This document shows, piece by piece, positions 28,616-29,935 of a stretch of 29,935 nt of DNA. Location: IMG/VR virus record IMGVR_UViG_3300007735_000969, positions 1-29,935 of that record; one strand, 5' to 3'. Position 1 is the stretch's first letter. Every line of letters starts with the position of its first letter. The position numbers were made by a program, and so were the translations under genes. The notes under the pieces are model-generated. The model saw nothing but the letters and a program-made list of their open reading frames with translations, searched no databases and had not been told where the DNA came from. This stretch comes from a virus.

Positions 28616-29415
28616 GTGCAGTTCACCTGGAGCGGATTGACCATGTGGAACCAGGGAACCCCGGCCTCGTCCATGAACATCGGCACCCGGGCCCCGACGG
28701 GGATTGCCAATCTGGTGAGCGTGGCACCCGTGGGCGGGACGTTGCCTCCGTTGTTGGCGACGCTGTACTCGTGCTCGTTGATGGCGAGGCCGGAGACGCC
28801 GCTGGTCCTCGGGTTGGTGCGGGCCGTGACCTCGGTCCAGCCGTACTGGTAGTACGTCGGGGAACCCGGCAGCGGCGATGTCAGCGGCGCGGACACCGAG
28901 GTGATCTGGGCCTTGAACATCGTCTGCGACGGACCGTAGCCGCAGTCGCAGCCGGAACCTGATCCGCCCGTGCCACCCCCACTGGTCGCGCCGCACGTGT
29001 CGGCAAGGCACTCGTCGATGCCGAAGTACAGGCCGTTGGGATCCTGCAGGCACTTGCCGGAGACGCACGAGTAGCGGATGCGCTCCTCCGGCCCCACGGG
29101 TGGAACCGATTCAGGGTTGGCCGTACCGGAGACGGCCGATGCCGCCGGGTTCGAGAGCACCGTGAAGAACGGCGTCGAGAATCCGCCGGACCCGTCGGAG
29201 ATGGGCCCGAAGAAGGAGGAGGCCAGCGACGGACCCGTGAGCTCCGGCACCGTGCCCGGCGCCGAGTACGGCATCACGTCGAAGAACTTCAGTGGGGGTG
29301 CCACCGTCACGACCTGGAACCCGAGGTTGATCCGGTTCGTGAGGGAACCGGAGAACGTCGGCAGGATCTGCTCGAACTCGCGGTTCGCGGTGTTGAGGAG
29401 TTCGTCGTTGGCCAT
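28612..29415 (-). CDS. Virion-like protein with Cys/Gly-rich central insert, 267 aa
   Basis: ATG 29415 overlaps the upstream stop as TGATG and its own stop overlaps the next start. The N-terminal half contains ELLNTANREFEQILPTFSGS and beta-like stretches. In the middle is a compact cysteine cluster (YSCVSGKC, then FGIDECLADTC) and then a Gly/Ser linker with a CDCGYG end. The C-terminal part is beta-rich, with GARVPMFMDEAGVPWFHMVN at the end. The cysteine spacing resembles small disulfide or metal-binding modules found in phage fibre proteins. No family is recognised. Repeat copies lie at 28974-28984 (TSGGG, in the Gly-rich linker) and at 29290-29300 (reverse, PPL). Confidence 0.65.
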   Translation of the reverse strand: MANDELLNTANREFEQILPTFSGSLTNRINLGFQVVTVAPPLKFFDVMPYSAPGTVPELTGPSLASSFFGPISDGSGGFSTPFFTVLSNPAASAVSGTANPESVPPVGPEERIRYSCVSGKCLQDPNGLYFGIDECLADTCGATSGGGTGGSGSGCDCGYGPSQTMFKAQITSVSAPLTSPLPGSPTYYQYGWTEVTARTNPRTSGVSGLAINEHEYSVANNGGNVPPTGATLTRLAIPVGARVPMFMDEAGVPWFHMVNPLQVNCT

Positions 29416-29935
29416 CAGAACACGAAGAGGTTCATGTTGTCGACGGTGCCCCCGGTGAACCGCTTGCCGGACCGGGAGTTCATGTTGCCGAGCGTGTCGT
29501 GCGCGGTCTTGATGGCCTGGCGGTACGAGACCATCAGCGCCTGCATGTGCGCCTGGTTGATCTTGCGTCCGACTCCGGCCCGCATGGCGGCGCTCAGCGA
29601 GATGGCGTCGATCATCGGTTCCATCAGGAACGGAACCACCTCGTAGCTGTAGGACCCGGCCGCATTGACGGCGGCGGTCCTCAACGTGCACACCCGCGTG
29701 GACACGTTGTACGCGGACACCGTGCATTCGTCGGTGACGTTGGAGCCGAACACGCGCAGGTAGCAGCCGACGTAGGCGTTCTCGCGCTTGTCGAGCATGC
29801 CGACCGTTACCGACGACGGAAGCGTGAAGGTGCCGTTGGCGTTCAGGGTTCCCGAGCTGGAGGAGACGTAATGGGCCGCGACGTCGCCGGACGGAACGTA
29901 CAGGATCGTGTACGTCTTGGTCTCGGTCGGGCACG
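29415..29935 (-). CDS. Putative head-tail adaptor-like protein, 5' end outside the window
   Basis: The minus-strand frame is open to the right edge, so the start lies beyond the window; 172 residues are visible, and the internal Met at 29798 is not taken as the start. The visible N-terminal part is beta-rich (TYTILYVPSGDVAAHYVSSS). The C-terminal part is helical: YEVVPFLMEPMIDAISLSAA, then a basic stretch, then MVSYRQAIKTAHDTLGNMNS. The phrase 'YE..PFLMEPMIDAI.L.AAM' followed by 'Y..AI..A...LGN' resembles adaptor (tail tubular A or gp11-like) proteins of podoviruses. Being just upstream of virion genes fits that role. The call is tentative. Confidence 0.5.
   Translation of the reverse strand, partial: CPTETKTYTILYVPSGDVAAHYVSSSSGTLNANGTFTLPSSVTVGMLDKRENAYVGCYLRVFGSNVTDECTVSAYNVSTRVCTLRTAAVNAAGSYSYEVVPFLMEPMIDAISLSAAMRAGVGRKINQAHMQALMVSYRQAIKTAHDTLGNMNSRSGKRFTGGTVDNMNLFVF

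Larger units (their letters stand above)
118..29300. repeat. Genome-wide 11-base repeat family CACCCCCACTG
   Basis: Exact forward copies start at 1497, 2851, 4300, 5709, 9111, 11787, 14254, 14851, 17587, 18203, 20428, 22662, 25686, 27668 and 28974. Exact reverse copies start at 17607, 25472 and 29290. Near copies that keep the core CCCCCACTG are at 118-126 (forward), 4269-4279 and 5936-5944 (reverse). That makes 18 exact and 21 core copies in 29.9 kb, against well under 0.1 expected by chance. The three bases after the repeat are often RTC (9 of 21). The coding copies use all reading frames (HPHW, TPT, PPL, SVGV, SGG), so the conservation is at DNA or RNA level. Confidence 0.95.

Noticed and set aside
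1497-29300. The 11-base motif as a CRISPR array or as tandem repeats
   Set aside because: Copies are too short and lie 20 to 3400 bases apart inside genes; there are no spacers of constant length.
1497-29300. The 11-base motif as a simple promoter or ribosome-binding element
   Set aside because: Most copies in the right block are antisense to the genes and deep inside coding sequence; only two copies are intergenic.
12460-29935. Long plus-strand and alternative-frame open frames across the right block, for example 14266-16125 (+) and 13241-15859 (-)
   Set aside because: They are shadows of GC-rich genes: Arg/Pro/Gly-heavy products, no motifs, and they overlap genes with coherent codon use and coupled starts.
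1-29935. tRNA genes, integrase, transposase or inverted-repeat-bounded insertion sequences
   Set aside because: No T-loop-like or cloverleaf pattern, recombinase motif or terminal repeat was found by reading both strands; weak cases could be missed without software.

Overview
The window is one continuous piece of a GC-rich (roughly 60-65% by eye) tailed-phage genome, most likely podovirus-like. It has two convergent gene blocks. Positions 1-12463 hold tightly packed rightward genes for small early products, DNA replication, lysis, regulation and recombination. Positions 12460-29935 hold one leftward operon of virion genes. The blocks meet head to head and their stop codons share the four bases CTAG at 12460-12463. 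Neighbouring genes overlap by ATGA, GTGA or TGATG junctions almost everywhere, as is usual in phages. No tRNA, rRNA, integrase, transposase or CRISPR array was seen. No host marker is present, so the host cannot be named.

Left block. A 5'-truncated GP88-type gene comes first, followed by seven small unrecognised genes, two of them membrane peptides. Next are a family 4-type uracil-DNA glycosylase and a family A DNA polymerase with 3'-5' exonuclease; these two overlap in different frames. After them come a helix-turn-helix protein, an ERCC4-type nuclease and an unrecognised virion-like protein. A probable lysis cassette follows: a membrane/coiled-coil protein, a holin-like protein, and a nested pair of which one is a lipoprotein. 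A MerR/excisionase-like protein and a sigma-factor-like protein come next. The block ends with a recombination set (RecB/Cas4-like nuclease, DNA-binding protein, Sak4-like ATPase, putative single-strand-binding protein) and one unknown gene. Three sigma-70-like promoters lie inside the 3' halves of upstream genes.

Right block, in transcription order from the right edge: a partial adaptor-like gene, two cysteine-bearing virion proteins (one with about 37 cysteines), a zinc-ribbon-like protein, and a 1232-residue tail or hub protein with a DNRLRE-type domain. Then come three long Gln/Ala-rich or coiled-coil proteins that look like internal virion (ejection) proteins, two small proteins, a tandem paralogous pair, an intrinsic terminator, and a 1120-residue putative ejection protein.

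The strongest unexplained signal is an 11-base sequence, CACCCCCACTG. It occurs 18 times exactly, and its 9-base core occurs 21 times, where chance predicts far fewer than one. Copies sit in genes and intergenic gaps, in every reading frame, mostly in one genome orientation regardless of transcription direction. Every reverse copy lies close to a forward copy. This behaves like a DNA-level recognition site (Chi-like, strand-specific nick site, or protein-binding site), not a protein motif or promoter.
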